Shown here: piece after piece, positions 15,349-26,820 of the stretch
Position numbering within the stretch: the stretch's first letter is position 1
Layout of the letters: every line of letters starts with the position of its first letter
NCBI GenBank assembly: GCA_027605045.1
Contig: JAQFWX010000018.1
Coordinates: 62,001-126,000 of the forward strand
Direction: 5' to 3'
From: Phallus indusiatus
Lineage: Eukaryota > Basidiomycota > Agaricomycetes > Phallales > Phallaceae
DNA: 64,000 bases
The notes under the pieces: model-generated
Told to the model about the DNA's origin: nothing
Databases searched by the model: none
The model's input: the letters and a program-made list of their open reading frames with translations, nothing else
Made by a program: the position numbers and the translations under genes

Positions 15349-15643
15349 GGGCTTTTAATATACATGTGTTTCGTTTGCATCGAAGTTTTGTACGTGTACA
15401 GATTATAGAATACAAGAGCATTTTTAGTATTTATTGCAATCTCGTGGAACAACGAATTACCACTCGGATAATGTGTCAGCGCATGTCAGCAGCGCTCACT
15501 TAACGGCCGGTCACGTTCCGAAGGCACTGTAACAACCCGAACCAACCAACCATATTCAAACCGTGTTCACGACCATTACGCAGCAATTCTGTAACACTTG
15601 TCTTCAGCTTCTACGATAGTTTTTATAGCATCTCCACAACATA

Positions 15644-16475
15644 ATGTCTTCTAAAGGATGGATTAATCTCGAGTCCGCTACCAGTCTTGTCCCAGACAAT
15701 CAAATGTTTGAAGGCGACTCGGCCTTTGGCAGTATCTTCAGTTTGTCAAGGACCCAACGTCTTTATGGCTTTATTGGTTGGTACGTATTTCTATGTACTT
15801 TTTCTTTTTATTCTGTCTAAACACCCATTTCTATTTACACTGAATTAGTCTGGTGATCGGTTTCGCTCTTTCGCTACTGGGATCCATTCTGCTGTTCTTG
15901 GGCTTGCTTGGAGCATTTGCATGTCTGTCTTTGGTCTCTTTCATATGACGCGCACATGAGGGCTTATTCTCTTTCTCAGCATTATACGCCGTTGGAACAG
16001 TTATATCTTTAATTGGGACAGGTTTCTTGATCGGCGTACGTCATGTTCTTTGTTAGAGTGGCATTGAAATACTGACTTGTATCTCTATAGTTTGCAAAAC
16101 AACTAAGACTAGTGAATCATAATGACGTCTCTTCCGTCGATTGCATGCTCATTTTATTTTCTGTAGATGTTCAAGCCTGTGCGAATAGCCGCCACCATTG
16201 TGTTCCTAGCTTCTATCGGTCTCGTATTTGTAGGAGCCTTTGTTATTGGTAGTGATGTCCTTTGTATCGGTATGTTCGTGTGCCATAAATGTATGCTCCT
16301 GGCTAATCTCAAATCACACAGTTTTCGTTATCATCGAATATTTGGCTTATAGCTGGTACTCACTCTCGTAAGTTACCCAAAGTATATTAAGAAGCGAACT
16401 TGTATTGACACGATTTTGGGTAGATATATTCCGTATGCCCGAACCGCGGCACTCAAATTGATCGGTCTCGCATAA
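15644..16475 (+). CDS. SFT2: SFT2-family vesicle transport protein
   Basis: Four-pass Golgi membrane protein that supports fusion of endosome-derived vesicles with the late Golgi. Seen: cytosolic N-terminus (MSSKGWINLESATSLV), the family signature LSRTQRLYGFIGCLVIGFAL, LYAVGTVISLIGTGFLIGF, the FKPVRIAATIVFLASI segment and C-terminal YSWYSLSYIPYARTAALKL. Six short introns interrupt the gene, all keeping the frame; one donor after the second membrane segment is GTCTGT. It is convergent with the glyoxalase II gene, with about 300 bp between the two stop codons and no other feature there. Confidence 0.93.
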
Positions 16476-16781
16476 CCCAAAAAATATATATACTTACACC
16501 AGGATTCTTTCATGTACAGTTTTCTTGCAGGAGTTTGTAGGCCACCCCCACCTTTATAGCATGGACAGGAATCTGCGATATTCCATATTTATTCAATAAG
16601 CGTCTCTTCTGATATTACAATTTCGGTAGTCTGGAGAAAATTTATTTGTCCTGGTACACAATGAACATTTGCTAATCACCCTCTGAAGCTGTTCTTCATA
16701 TTTCTTAATGCAGTCATTGTCTTGACGGGATCGGTTTCTCCAGTGGCACTTCTGCAGGGACTTGTTTACACGAAGTAAATT

Positions 16782-17716
16782 TTAATTAAGGTGGACAACA
16801 TACTTGACAGCATCGGAGTCCAACCGCATGAATACGTTCCAAGCTTTCTCGTCGCCAATGGTTGATTTGCCGGTAGTTTGTGAAGTGGACGCAACTAAAT
16901 TTCCAAGGGCCTGAACTCCTTCTCCTTGAGGGTCCACCTTTTCTTGCGATGAGTAGGAGGTAGCCAGTAAGCTCCTGAAAGACTTACAGAACGTGCGAAG
17001 GCATAGTTCCCCTTAGTATATTCATGACCGTCAAACAGGACTGTCGAGTCCGGAAGAGTACCGAGGTAGCTTAGAGCCTTGTGCATTTCCTCAGCACTTC
17101 CTTCAAAAAATCGTCCGCAGCCTCCGCGGAACAAAGTATCTCTAAAAGAAGAAAGAGAAGGATTTGTTGTTAGTTGAGGAGAGTCTGGTGGATTCGTCTT
17201 TTGATCACACACCCTGTAAAGACACCTTTGTCGCCGGTCTTTGTATCATGAGCGTAGAAACAAATTGAGTCTTGAGTATGACATGGTGTATGGAGTGCTC
17301 TGAAAGTCCGACGACTGGTTAGAATGTTACATTTGGTGGTGAGATGGAAGAACATGCCGAATCTCGATGTTTTCACCGAGTTTGAATTCGTCTTTATCCT
17401 TGACCACTTTGGTGATAGCAGGTGCCGTCTGTGAACCCGCATACATCGGGACATCCGGATACACGGATGCCTATCGAATTTAGTAGTGTTGTGATACAAA
17501 TTCCGGCCTTCACTCACGAATTCTTTGTTACCACCGCTATGATCGCGATGATGGTGGGTTAATATTCCAGAAACGATAGTGACATCTTCTTGTTTGGCAG
17601 CTGCTATGACCTTGGGAACATCGAAAGGATCTACGGCAGCCGCTGTCTTTGAAGCATCATCGACAAGGAGGTATGCGTAGTTATCAGACTGGTTCGGAAT
17701 AGGTACGACGCGCATT
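16782..17716 (-). CDS. GLO2: Hydroxyacylglutathione hydrolase (glyoxalase II)
   Basis: Hydrolyses S-D-lactoylglutathione to D-lactate and glutathione, the last step of methylglyoxal detoxification. Seen: metallo-beta-lactamase fold starting MRVVPIPNQSDNYAYLLVDD, the binuclear metal motif THHHRDHSGGN, then ALHTPCHTQDSICFY, GDTLFRGGCGRFFEGSAEEM and FDGHEYTKGNYAFA, ending FMRLDSDAVKYVVHLN. Metal ligands are present in order. One intron (17300-17357) keeps the frame only if its donor is GC (CG|GCATGT) with acceptor TTTCAG and a CTAAC branch site. I start at the ATG 17714-17716. An upstream short ORF (17758-17943) is separated by a GTAAGT intron but joins out of frame, so it is treated as leader. 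Confidence 0.9.
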
Positions 17717-18234
17717 TTCAATCTGAATTATGTCGTCGTCAATCGCAGATTTTTATTTCAGGATATTGCGAAACTTACCGTGCAGATGTCGAAAAGGTCC
17801 GTGTGAGAGTTCGGGATAATATGGTCATAGACACTCAACCACTGGGCGGCGATGACGTTTTCCCGCGAGCTTGCCGCGGATATGAAATACAACTTCGCTT
17901 CTGAATTTTGGTGTGTAACGAACTGTGAAGCTAACCTAAACATGGAATATTTAAAATTGTGAGGGTACGGTAGCTGACAATTGATGATAACTGCTGGTAA
18001 TGTTTAGACGAGTCAAGGTGTACTTCATACTTTTCTTGTATACGTAGCACCCCGTTAATTTGGACAAATTATAAAATCACCCAAAAATTTCAATCTTCAT
18101 TGTTTTCGAAACCATTTCGTGGCAGTGGTCTTGTGTCAGTCAAATCTCAATGCGATGACTCCGGCAGCGGCGAGGATGCCGCTACACCCAAACGGCGGAA
18201 GCAAATTTATCTAGAAATCAACTTGTCTCTTGCA

Positions 18235-20872
18235 ATGTTAGATCACTGCTCCATATCCCACAAAGGTGAGTCTATTTTATTGTTGTCTAATATGTTTTTT
18301 TACTTCTATGATGTTACAGGCGGTATTGTGCTTTGGTCCCGCTCTTTTACCCCAACGAACGACCGATTCAGTTCTTCGGCATCCCCAGTCAACTCGTTAA
18401 TTCGCGATGTTTTGATTGAAGGACGTACTGCAGATAATTACTACGAGAAAGATGGTTATGCCATCAAGTGGTCCTTTGTAAATGACTTGGAACTCATCTT
18501 TGTTGTACGTGTCATTTTTTTGGGAGTTGATTCAGTAACTCAATGAAATCCTCAGGTGGCATACCAACGTATTCTACAACTAACATATCCAGAAGAATTC
18601 TTAAACGCCTTGAAAACACTATTTCTTGAGCTTTTCCGACCATTTTTAACAACATTTATTGCTTCGCTGCATGTTGTCCAACAATCGACAGTCGTTGCCG
18701 TGGACCCTTCGCTGTACGATTTTCGTAAAGCGTTTGCAGGATGGGAAGCCAAGTTTGATAAACTATTAGCCGTGTTTGAAGAGAAGGCTAGAAAGGTCTG
18801 TCTCCCCAGAGTTGTTATAGTCCAAAATAATAACATTTCTGTGTATAGGATCGCAACTCCCGTTTGCGTTCGCAGCCCAAGTCCATGTCGGCCTCCATTG
18901 AAAGAGAGTCTTCATCAGATTCTCTCGATACCCGTATGTAGCCTGTCCCTATGAAGGTTCTAGAATCACTCTCTTAAAAAAACCCCAGTGCCCACCCAGA
19001 TATCCGACTCAAATCCAAATTCAGCCGACGAGATAGCACGGAATGTTGTGGCATTTAAAACACGTATGAGAGGGAGAGGTGTGACGATAGCCGGGCGTGG
19101 TGGGCGTGGTGGTAAGAAGGGGTCAAAGCGAATGGTGTGGTTGGTTCAGAGTATGTCTACTCTTTTAACCGAGTGCATGTGCTTTTTACTAAAACTTTCA
19201 TTTCTCTCAGCTCGGACACACCGGCGTCAATAAAGAAGAAGACGGAAAAGACGGCTCGCAAATGGGGAGATTCTAGTATAACAGAGCAAGATATGGAGGC
19301 ACTGGACTTTAGTAATGATCGACCCAGTGACAATGAAACCTCAAGACCTGATCTAGGATCATTGATCGACGAAACTTCCCTTGGTACTAAGAAGGATGGC
19401 ATATATGAAATCAAGGACTGGGATTTCGTCTCTCGCAACGGCAACGAACAGGACGATCTCATTTCCAAGGCTATTAATGGTTCACTTTCGAACGGAAGCA
19501 CAAAGGAGACGGCCCAATCTTCATCTACTTTGGGCAACATCTTTGCTAGGCTAACTGGGTCGAAAGTTCTTACGGAGCACGACCTGAAGCCTGTTTTGAG
19601 TGCCATGAAAGAGCACTTGATGGCTAAAAATGTGGCAAAGGACATTGCGGAGCAGATCTGTGAGGGCGTAGGAGAAACTCTCAAAGGGAAAAAGATTGGC
19701 GGTTTCAGAGGTCAACATTTCTATTTTTTTATTATTAGAAAGGTTCGTTTACTGAAATACATTGATAGGTGTGAAAGCTGAAGTGCATTCTGCGCTGTCG
19801 ACTACAATAACCCGCATTCTCACGCCCAAGACCTCGACAGATCTTCTCCTATCCATCCGTACCAAATTAACCTCTGCTGCCACCTCAACGTCCTCTGTGG
19901 GACGTGTGCCTTACGCTCTGACGTTTGTGGGAGTGAACGGCGTTGGCAAATCAACAAACTTGTCTAAAGTTTGTTTTTGGTTGATTCAAAATGGATTGCG
20001 CGTCTTGATCGCCGCTTGCGATACGTTTCGAAGCGGTGCTGTTGAGCAATTGCGGGTTCATGTCCGCAATCTGAGTATGCTCAGTGCTAAGGATAATGAT
20101 AACCCTATGGTTGAGCTATATGAGCGGGGGTATGGTAAAGACGCTGCGGCTATAGCTCGTGATGCTATTTCATACGGTTGGTATTTTCTTTTTCTGATCT
20201 GGTGCAGAATAGTTGTTTCATCTATTTTCTAGCTAAAGATAATGGGTTCGATGTTGTCCTAATTGACACAGCCGGAAGAATGCAAGACAACGAGGTATGT
20301 CATCTGGCTTTTTTTTTGTTCGTAGTCACGGATTTACGAATTGATGGGACTTTACCTTTACAGCCACTGATGCGGGCTTTGGCGAAGGTAATATCTTTTT
20401 CTTTCTATAAGTATATCAAATTTACCCAAGTCGATGTATGACCGCAGTTGATCTCAACAAACAACCCTGACAAGATTATCTTTGTTGGCGAGGCGTTGGT
20501 GGGCAACGAAGCTGTGGATCAACTTTTGAAGTTCGATCGCTCTTTGAAGGATTTTAGTACGATTGCGGGTGGACCAGGCAAAGGGCGTGGTATTGATGGG
20601 ATGTTAATTACCAAGTGGGATACCGTTGACGACAAGGTATACACATAATTTAGTTTCTTTTGCTGTGCTGATTTTGATGGATTGATGTACAGGTTGGCGC
20701 AGCCCTGTCCATGACCTATGTTACTGGACAGCCGATTTTATTCGTTGGCTGTGGACAGGTAGGAGATCTTGTAAAAAAAAAACTCGGGCACTGATTCTTT
20801 ACTGCGCAATAGACTTATACGGACCTGAGGCAGCTACGTGTGAGCAACGTTGTTGAGGCTCTACTGAGCTAG
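18235..20872 (+). CDS. SRP101: Signal recognition particle receptor subunit alpha (SRPR-alpha/SRP101)
   Basis: GTPase that docks SRP-ribosome complexes to the ER membrane. Seen: N-terminal longin/SRX domain (MLDHCSISHKGGIVLWSRSF, NSLIRDVLIEGR, YAIKWSFVNDLELIFVVAYQ), a charged lin­ker with an RGRG/GGRGG stretch, then the NG domain: helix bundle (LTGSKVLTEHDLKPVLSAM), P-loop GVNGVGKSTNLSK near 19930-19965, DTFRSGAVEQLR, IDTAGRMQDNE, the TKWDTVDDKVGAA motif and C-terminal GQTYTDLRQLRVSNVVEALL. The first ATG in frame, 18235, fits the SRX start. Introns are 45-75 nt; the one near 19140-19210 has several possible donors, so a few linker residues are uncertain. Confidence 0.93.
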
Positions 20873-21099
20873 GTTTTTTGGCCGGTGTGGATGGAAGGAT
20901 GCATGGTGGATAGCAGATACATATCTATTATTTTATTTCTTGAGCATCTTTTATAAGATATATTGGTTTACACTGCGTGGTAGCACGGTTTTCTCATAAA
21001 CATGGACCAGTGGAACCCTGGGGAGTGATTGTTATTACAGAAAGTGCATGATGAATAATAAATATATATATAATAGTCCAACGCTTCTGAAGGTTCATT

Positions 21100-22159
21100 T
21101 TAAACTTGGTGCTCCCATGCAGCAGCTGAAGTAACATTCGAGTCGAGACGCCGTTGTGCTTCAGCGGAACGATAGGCCTTTTCGAGGACGGGGTCGGGCG
21201 TATTCCGCATGGAATAGTCTGGGGGCGGACTGTCGTTGAGAGCGCGTGAGTAGGACGCACCCGAGCCTGTGAGGAACATGAACTCGGCAGATGGTGCGAC
21301 CCGACGTTGATTTCGTCGACGAAGGAAATACAGAACCCCGATTGTTACTAATGAGAGAAAGAGCACTCCTCCTATGACACCGCCTGCGATAGCGCCGGCG
21401 TTGGAGCTCGTTTTTGGAGGGTGATTCGGGGTTGTAGTTGAAATGGGTGTTCGAGCGAGTGTTGAAGCCATAGGTGAAAGGGGGGCAGGTAAAGAAGTCG
21501 GCGATTGAGGGAGGTCAGGCAAAGGGTCCAACGATGGAGGAGCTCTTAACTTGAAGTTAGAAATATTGATCGCTTTTATAGGGTCGAATTGGTGCGTATA
21601 GTGGTGGTGTACCCAGTGTGGTACTTGACTAGGAGAATGTTTATGGATAGAGTCAAATTAGATATGGGACATAAGGAAGCGTACGTAGGCGACGAAGCAC
21701 TGCAATTCGCAGATCGGCTAAGCGGAAACTGTGAGTGAATGATCCGAAGGGGATGTTGCATCAAGCTCTAACTCACGAGAGAATGAGCTGCTGTGAAGTG
21801 TTTGCAGTCGTAGTCAATTCTAATCGACTAGGAGTCTCAGTCGAACTTGAAAACAAGGTGCAAGCAATGCAAGCAGCTTGGAGGTTAGGAATGGTGCAGC
21901 TCCCTGGTTGGGCTACCAGACCGAGGTCAGCAGAAAGCGAAGGATAGACAGAAAAGAACTTGCTCTTGTTGTGTTTACACACATACGTAGCCAAGTGACA
22001 TGGATCAGCGCTCTTGTTGAAAACATTGACTCGGAGTGGATGCCACCAAACCGATTCATGGTCAAAAGGGCATTGTGACGGAAGACCCTCTTGGCAGGAC
22101 TCGGACCCTGAAATACGCGGAATTAAGAGAAATAGAATAATGAAAAAGGTTGAAAGCAT
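21100..22159 (-). CDS. Single-pass membrane protein with secreted Cys-containing ectodomain
   Basis: No known enzyme family recognised. Seen: signal peptide (MLSTFFIILFLLIPRISGS), a roughly 150-residue ectodomain with several cysteines (CQEGLPSQCPF, DPCHLATYVCKH, GSCTIPNLQAACIACTLF), a Pro/Ser/Thr-rich stalk, a membrane segment (AGAIAGGVIGGVLFLSLVTIGVLYF) followed by the stop-transfer RRRNQRR, and a cytosolic tail with SPPPDYSM and a C-terminal AWEHQV. Introns near 21725-21775 and 21610-21680 restore the frame. The layout resembles the many fungal signal peptide/stalk/TM proteins thought to sense or organise the cell surface; that role is inference. Divergent from the secreted protein that follows. 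Confidence 0.7.
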
Positions 22160-22434
22160 GACCAGCAGCAAGTGAGGGGAAGAAAGGAAGAAAGACTGAC
22201 ACCAGACATCACAAATATAAGAATTTCGACATCGTCGGTTACACTGGCAACCGTGGCGAGCTGAGGACGCGACTATCGCGCTAAGCCTAAATGCGGCCAA
22301 ATGAATATTATAGCATTATGATTGTGACAATAACGTGTGACACGCTCGTTTACCCCGCTCTTTTTATTTTTTTTTTCCTATTCAAAGAAAGAAAAACCTT
22401 TCCGCTCCTTTTGTTGAGGATTTTTTTTTAACGA

Positions 22435-23495
22435 ATGCGCTTTCTGACTTTGTTGGCTTCCTGTGCCGTGGTTCTTCCGCTTGTTCTCGGTATAGAACAC
22501 GGCTCAGTTGGGCGGCGTCACTCTTCGCTAGCCAACCGCAAACGGAACTCAGAACCAACGGAAATTCAGCTTGCCAAACGCACACAGAATGCCCATTTAA
22601 CCTGGTTCCAAGATGGATTGTAAGCTGAATTTGATCTTGGGTCTTAAAAAACACATTACTAAACGTTGCTTCTTGTAGAGGTGCATGTGGGATCACCAAT
22701 ACTGCTGAAGATTTTGTGCGTAATTTGGCGATACTCATATGTAGTATACGATAGCTAACTCTAAAAATATATCTTAATTAGATCGTGGCTTTGAACACTC
22801 CCGTAATTATTTGAGGCTCTACTGACTCTGTCAACTCTAACTCTCACTTTAGCAATATGGTAGTGGTTTCCCCGGTCCCAACTGCTTCAAAACGATTACC
22901 ATTGACTGTAACGGTGTTCAAAGAACAGCCACAATCACCGACGAAGTGTGTTTTTTTCTCTTTTCCCCTCTTTTTAAACTAAAGAAAATTCGGTTTATGT
23001 CAAAATCAGTGTCCTGGTTGCCAATTCGGTGGACTCGATTTGAGTACCGGTCTTTTCCAACAATTTGCCCCTTTAGGCACGGGTGTTCTCACTTGCGACT
23101 GGTGGTTTAATGGCGCCGGAGGTGCTGCCTCTCCTTCTCCTTCTCCGTCCCCATCCCCTTCCCCTCCACCACCACCACCACCACCTCCACCTCCACCTCC
23201 TCCGCCCCCGCCTACAACCCATAGCCAGGTCCACACATCTTCTCCGCCTCCTCCTCCGCCTCCTACCTCAACTTCCACTCATTCAACCCACAACTCCACT
23301 TCTGCTACGTCCTCTGTTGCTCCTACTACAACTGGACACAACAGCACAATCTCTGCTCCTGTGAACGTAGCTTCCTCTGCTTCACCTACGCCGACCCTTT
23401 CTCCTTTGGGCGGTACTACCAGTGCACCCGAAAATCTTGCCGCAATTGGGGGTCTTCTCATCGGTGTAGGACAATTGATCATTCAGGGCCAGTAA
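22435..23495 (+). CDS. Secreted double-psi beta-barrel (loosenin/expansin-like) protein with proline-rich tail
   Basis: Seen: signal peptide (MRFLTLLASCAVVLPLVLG), a basic possible propeptide (a KR before TQNAHLTWF), then a DPBB domain: TWFQDGLGACGITNT, YGSGFPGPNCFKTITI, RTATITDECPGCQFGGLDLS, FQQFAPLGTGVLTCDWWF. The spacing and Cys pattern match fungal loosenin/rare-lipoprotein-A-like proteins that loosen polysaccharides without hydrolysis. After the domain come SPSPSP and a long polyproline run, a Ser/Thr-rich region likely to be O-glycosylated, and a hydrophobic C-terminal segment (LAAIGGLLIGVGQLII), which could be a GPI signal although only a short GQ follows it. Four introns are in frame. 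The proline run is coded by CCN repeats at about 23160-23215 and may vary in length. Confidence 0.82.
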
Positions 23496-24070
23496 ACTAT
23501 CCTGTTTCACTTTATTGATATTCTTTATTTTTCTTTCCTGTCTGCTTTTACTTTTCTTCCTCCTGTGCCCATCTACGTACATATACCCTAGGGCTGTTGT
23601 TGTTTGTTACCAATTCCTTTGCAAGGATGTATTCTGCGTACAACTCTTGATGTTTTGTATGTATTCAATATAAAGTTTGTTTGGCTTCAAAGTCTCTCAG
23701 TTTTGTTTTGAATTTTCGTCTGCTTACCGCGTGCAATGCCGAGCATATTGGTTCAGAGCGGTGTGTGACACGCCTACTACCGGTGAGAGTCTGGCCAACG
23801 CATGCCTTGAACAGGCTTTCTAAGACTGCACCACCACGCTTCAATAATTTCTTTTCCCTCCAACCTTCCTTTCGATTTCTTGTGAGCAATTGTCTAGTCT
23901 TGGAGGCTTGATCGTCTTCCAATTTGACAGAGGAGGTAAATGCACTCATTATCATAGGAGGCCTAATCGGATTGAAGATCTAAATTGACACTTTCTTAAT
24001 AGCTTTGGCCTTCGGCTCTGCGATCTACTTCTTTAATTTACTCCTCACTCGACTTGGTACTACTACTACG

Positions 24071-25131
24071 ATGCTTTCTGCTAATAAAGATCAGAACACT
24101 CGGATTATGAGCAGCAACTCTGATAACAAAGTCTTGCCGCCGGCAATGGACGTCCGTGGCGACGAGATTGCGACTTCAAGTTTCGGCCACTGGCAAACTA
24201 TCGATGAATCTTCCTCTGATGATGATGATGAAATACTCTGGACGGGGAACGATCTCGATAGTGATGAGGATTTTGTCCTCATACCTCACATCCGACCGAC
24301 TATCAAGTCACCATCCGCCGCTCATTACGAGGAGGTAACTCGCGAGGTGATCCAGGGCATCACCAGCCTCTCCTTTTCCCGGCCTACCACCACTAATGAC
24401 TATTCTCCTACTTCTACCGCCGCTACTGCTGCTCCTGTAAAAGGTCGAAAGACGAAACAGGGAGCTAAATCTGCAAAAGGAAGTAAATCCAATAATGCAA
24501 ATAGCCGCTCTGTTGCTACCAGTGTGGCTGCCCCTATCCAACAGCAAGTCCAGCAGTCTCAAGTGAAGGCCAAAGGCTCTCGCGGGAAACGAGGCGGAAA
24601 GAGAGATCTACGAGAAAGAAAAATGCAAGGGCTCTAATCATCCCGCTGGGAATCGTCTTTTCTCTACCTCACCTGTTGAATCAGACGCAGAGGTGAATAC
24701 GAAGTACGAGAACGCCGTATCATTCATCACATCGTGCGTCATATTTGAAGTTTCATTTTCGATGATATTTGTTTTGTTAACTTTTCGAAAACAACAGCTT
24801 TCTCCAGACATCCACGGCCGCATTTCACGCCTCACAAGGCACCAAGCTCACTTTCCTTCAGTCACTCATAATCGAGCTGGGTTTGATGTCTCCCGATTCT
24901 ACGCTTCCGGCCTCTCTGAACTCAGCCACTCGGTTCCTCAAGTCCCATGCATTTCTCAATCTCAGAGATTACTTATCTGTACGACATGAAGGAATCGATA
25001 AACTCAAACAAGTCATGTTCAAGAGCAGAAGAGCACTCATTAATGATCTTCGCAAGAATAAAGGCCTCAGACAGCTCGATAGGACCTGGGTGAAAGACCA
25101 TGGGTTGAGTGTTTTTTTGGTTCAGACTTGA
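24071..25131 (+). CDS. Hypothetical protein, acidic/basic N-terminus and helical C-terminal domain (frame change inside)
   Basis: No family recognised. The first part (24071-24637) has an acidic stretch (SSSDDDDEILWTGNDLDSDEDF), a VLIPH motif and a long basic disordered region (KGRKTKQGAKSAKGSK ... GKRGGKRD). The second part has a helical domain (ENAVSFITSFLQTSTAAF, LTFLQSLIIELGL, ATRFLKSHAFLNLRDYL, VMFKSRRALINDLRK) spliced across one intron (24729-24798) and ends HGLSVFLVQT. The two parts are in different frames; removing one A from the run at 24619-24623 joins them without a stop, and the second part has no suitable ATG of its own. I therefore call one gene with a probable homopolymer indel. 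Charge suggests a nucleic-acid-associated protein, inference only. Confidence 0.62.
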
Positions 25132-25582
25132 ACCTTTCTCCCGTCTTGCTCTCCTTCCCAAGCTCTTTGACTCTTCGCCCATTTTTAATCGGATTTCTCT
25201 CATTTAATTCTTCTTGGATATGCGACAAAAGGAAAAAAAACAAAAAAGACGAGATTTGTGTAAGTTATGCGGTACTCGTCATTAGGACGGTACGAAGCGC
25301 GTTGTGTTGTGTAGTTGTTACTTCCCCTCTCATCTGACTTGCTCTACTCGATAACCATCCAGGATGGTTGTCCAGGTTGTTTTTTTTTTCTGTTCTAATA
25401 TCGCTGTTGTTTGTAGTCTGCGTCTGTTGTGGTATTGACGTTGCTGTGCGCTGGTGTTGTTGCTATATTTTGTTTGCACTACTTTTAAATGTTCGCCCTT
25501 AGTTATCATTATTTCTTTCAACCTCTCTCTCGCTCTCTCCTCGTATATAAATTTGAATACTATGAATCACAACCATTATCGT

Positions 25583-26599
<1,017 letters not shown>

Positions 26600-26820
26600 T
26601 ATGGTGGTGAAGTTGTTTGTTCCGAACAAACAACTCCGAAAGCTTTCTAAGGTTTCTAAAGGCAAGTCACTTTTTGCAAAAGCTTTGTATGTGTCATTTA
26701 TTGAAACACTGAATCAACGTAGAAGTGCATGGAGCTATAAAACTCGAAAAATTACGATTTTGGATAGTGACTTTGATACTTTCCCCCCTAAACCTTGAAA
26801 GTTGAACCGAGTTTGTTCAA

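Noticed and set aside
17758..17943. Upstream ORF (MFRLASQFVTHQ...) as a mitochondrial presequence exon of glyoxalase II
   Set aside because: The GTAAGT...TTCAG intron after it would join the enzyme out of frame, so it is more likely a leader ORF or chance.
23160..23215. Polypyrimidine/CCN tract as a tandem-repeat element
   Set aside because: It lies in frame inside the secreted protein and encodes its proline spacer; no separate repeat element is needed.
23665..23955. Minus-strand ORF of 96 codons between two plus-strand genes
   Set aside because: Basic, low-complexity translation without a domain; lies in what is probably 3'/5' untranslated sequence.
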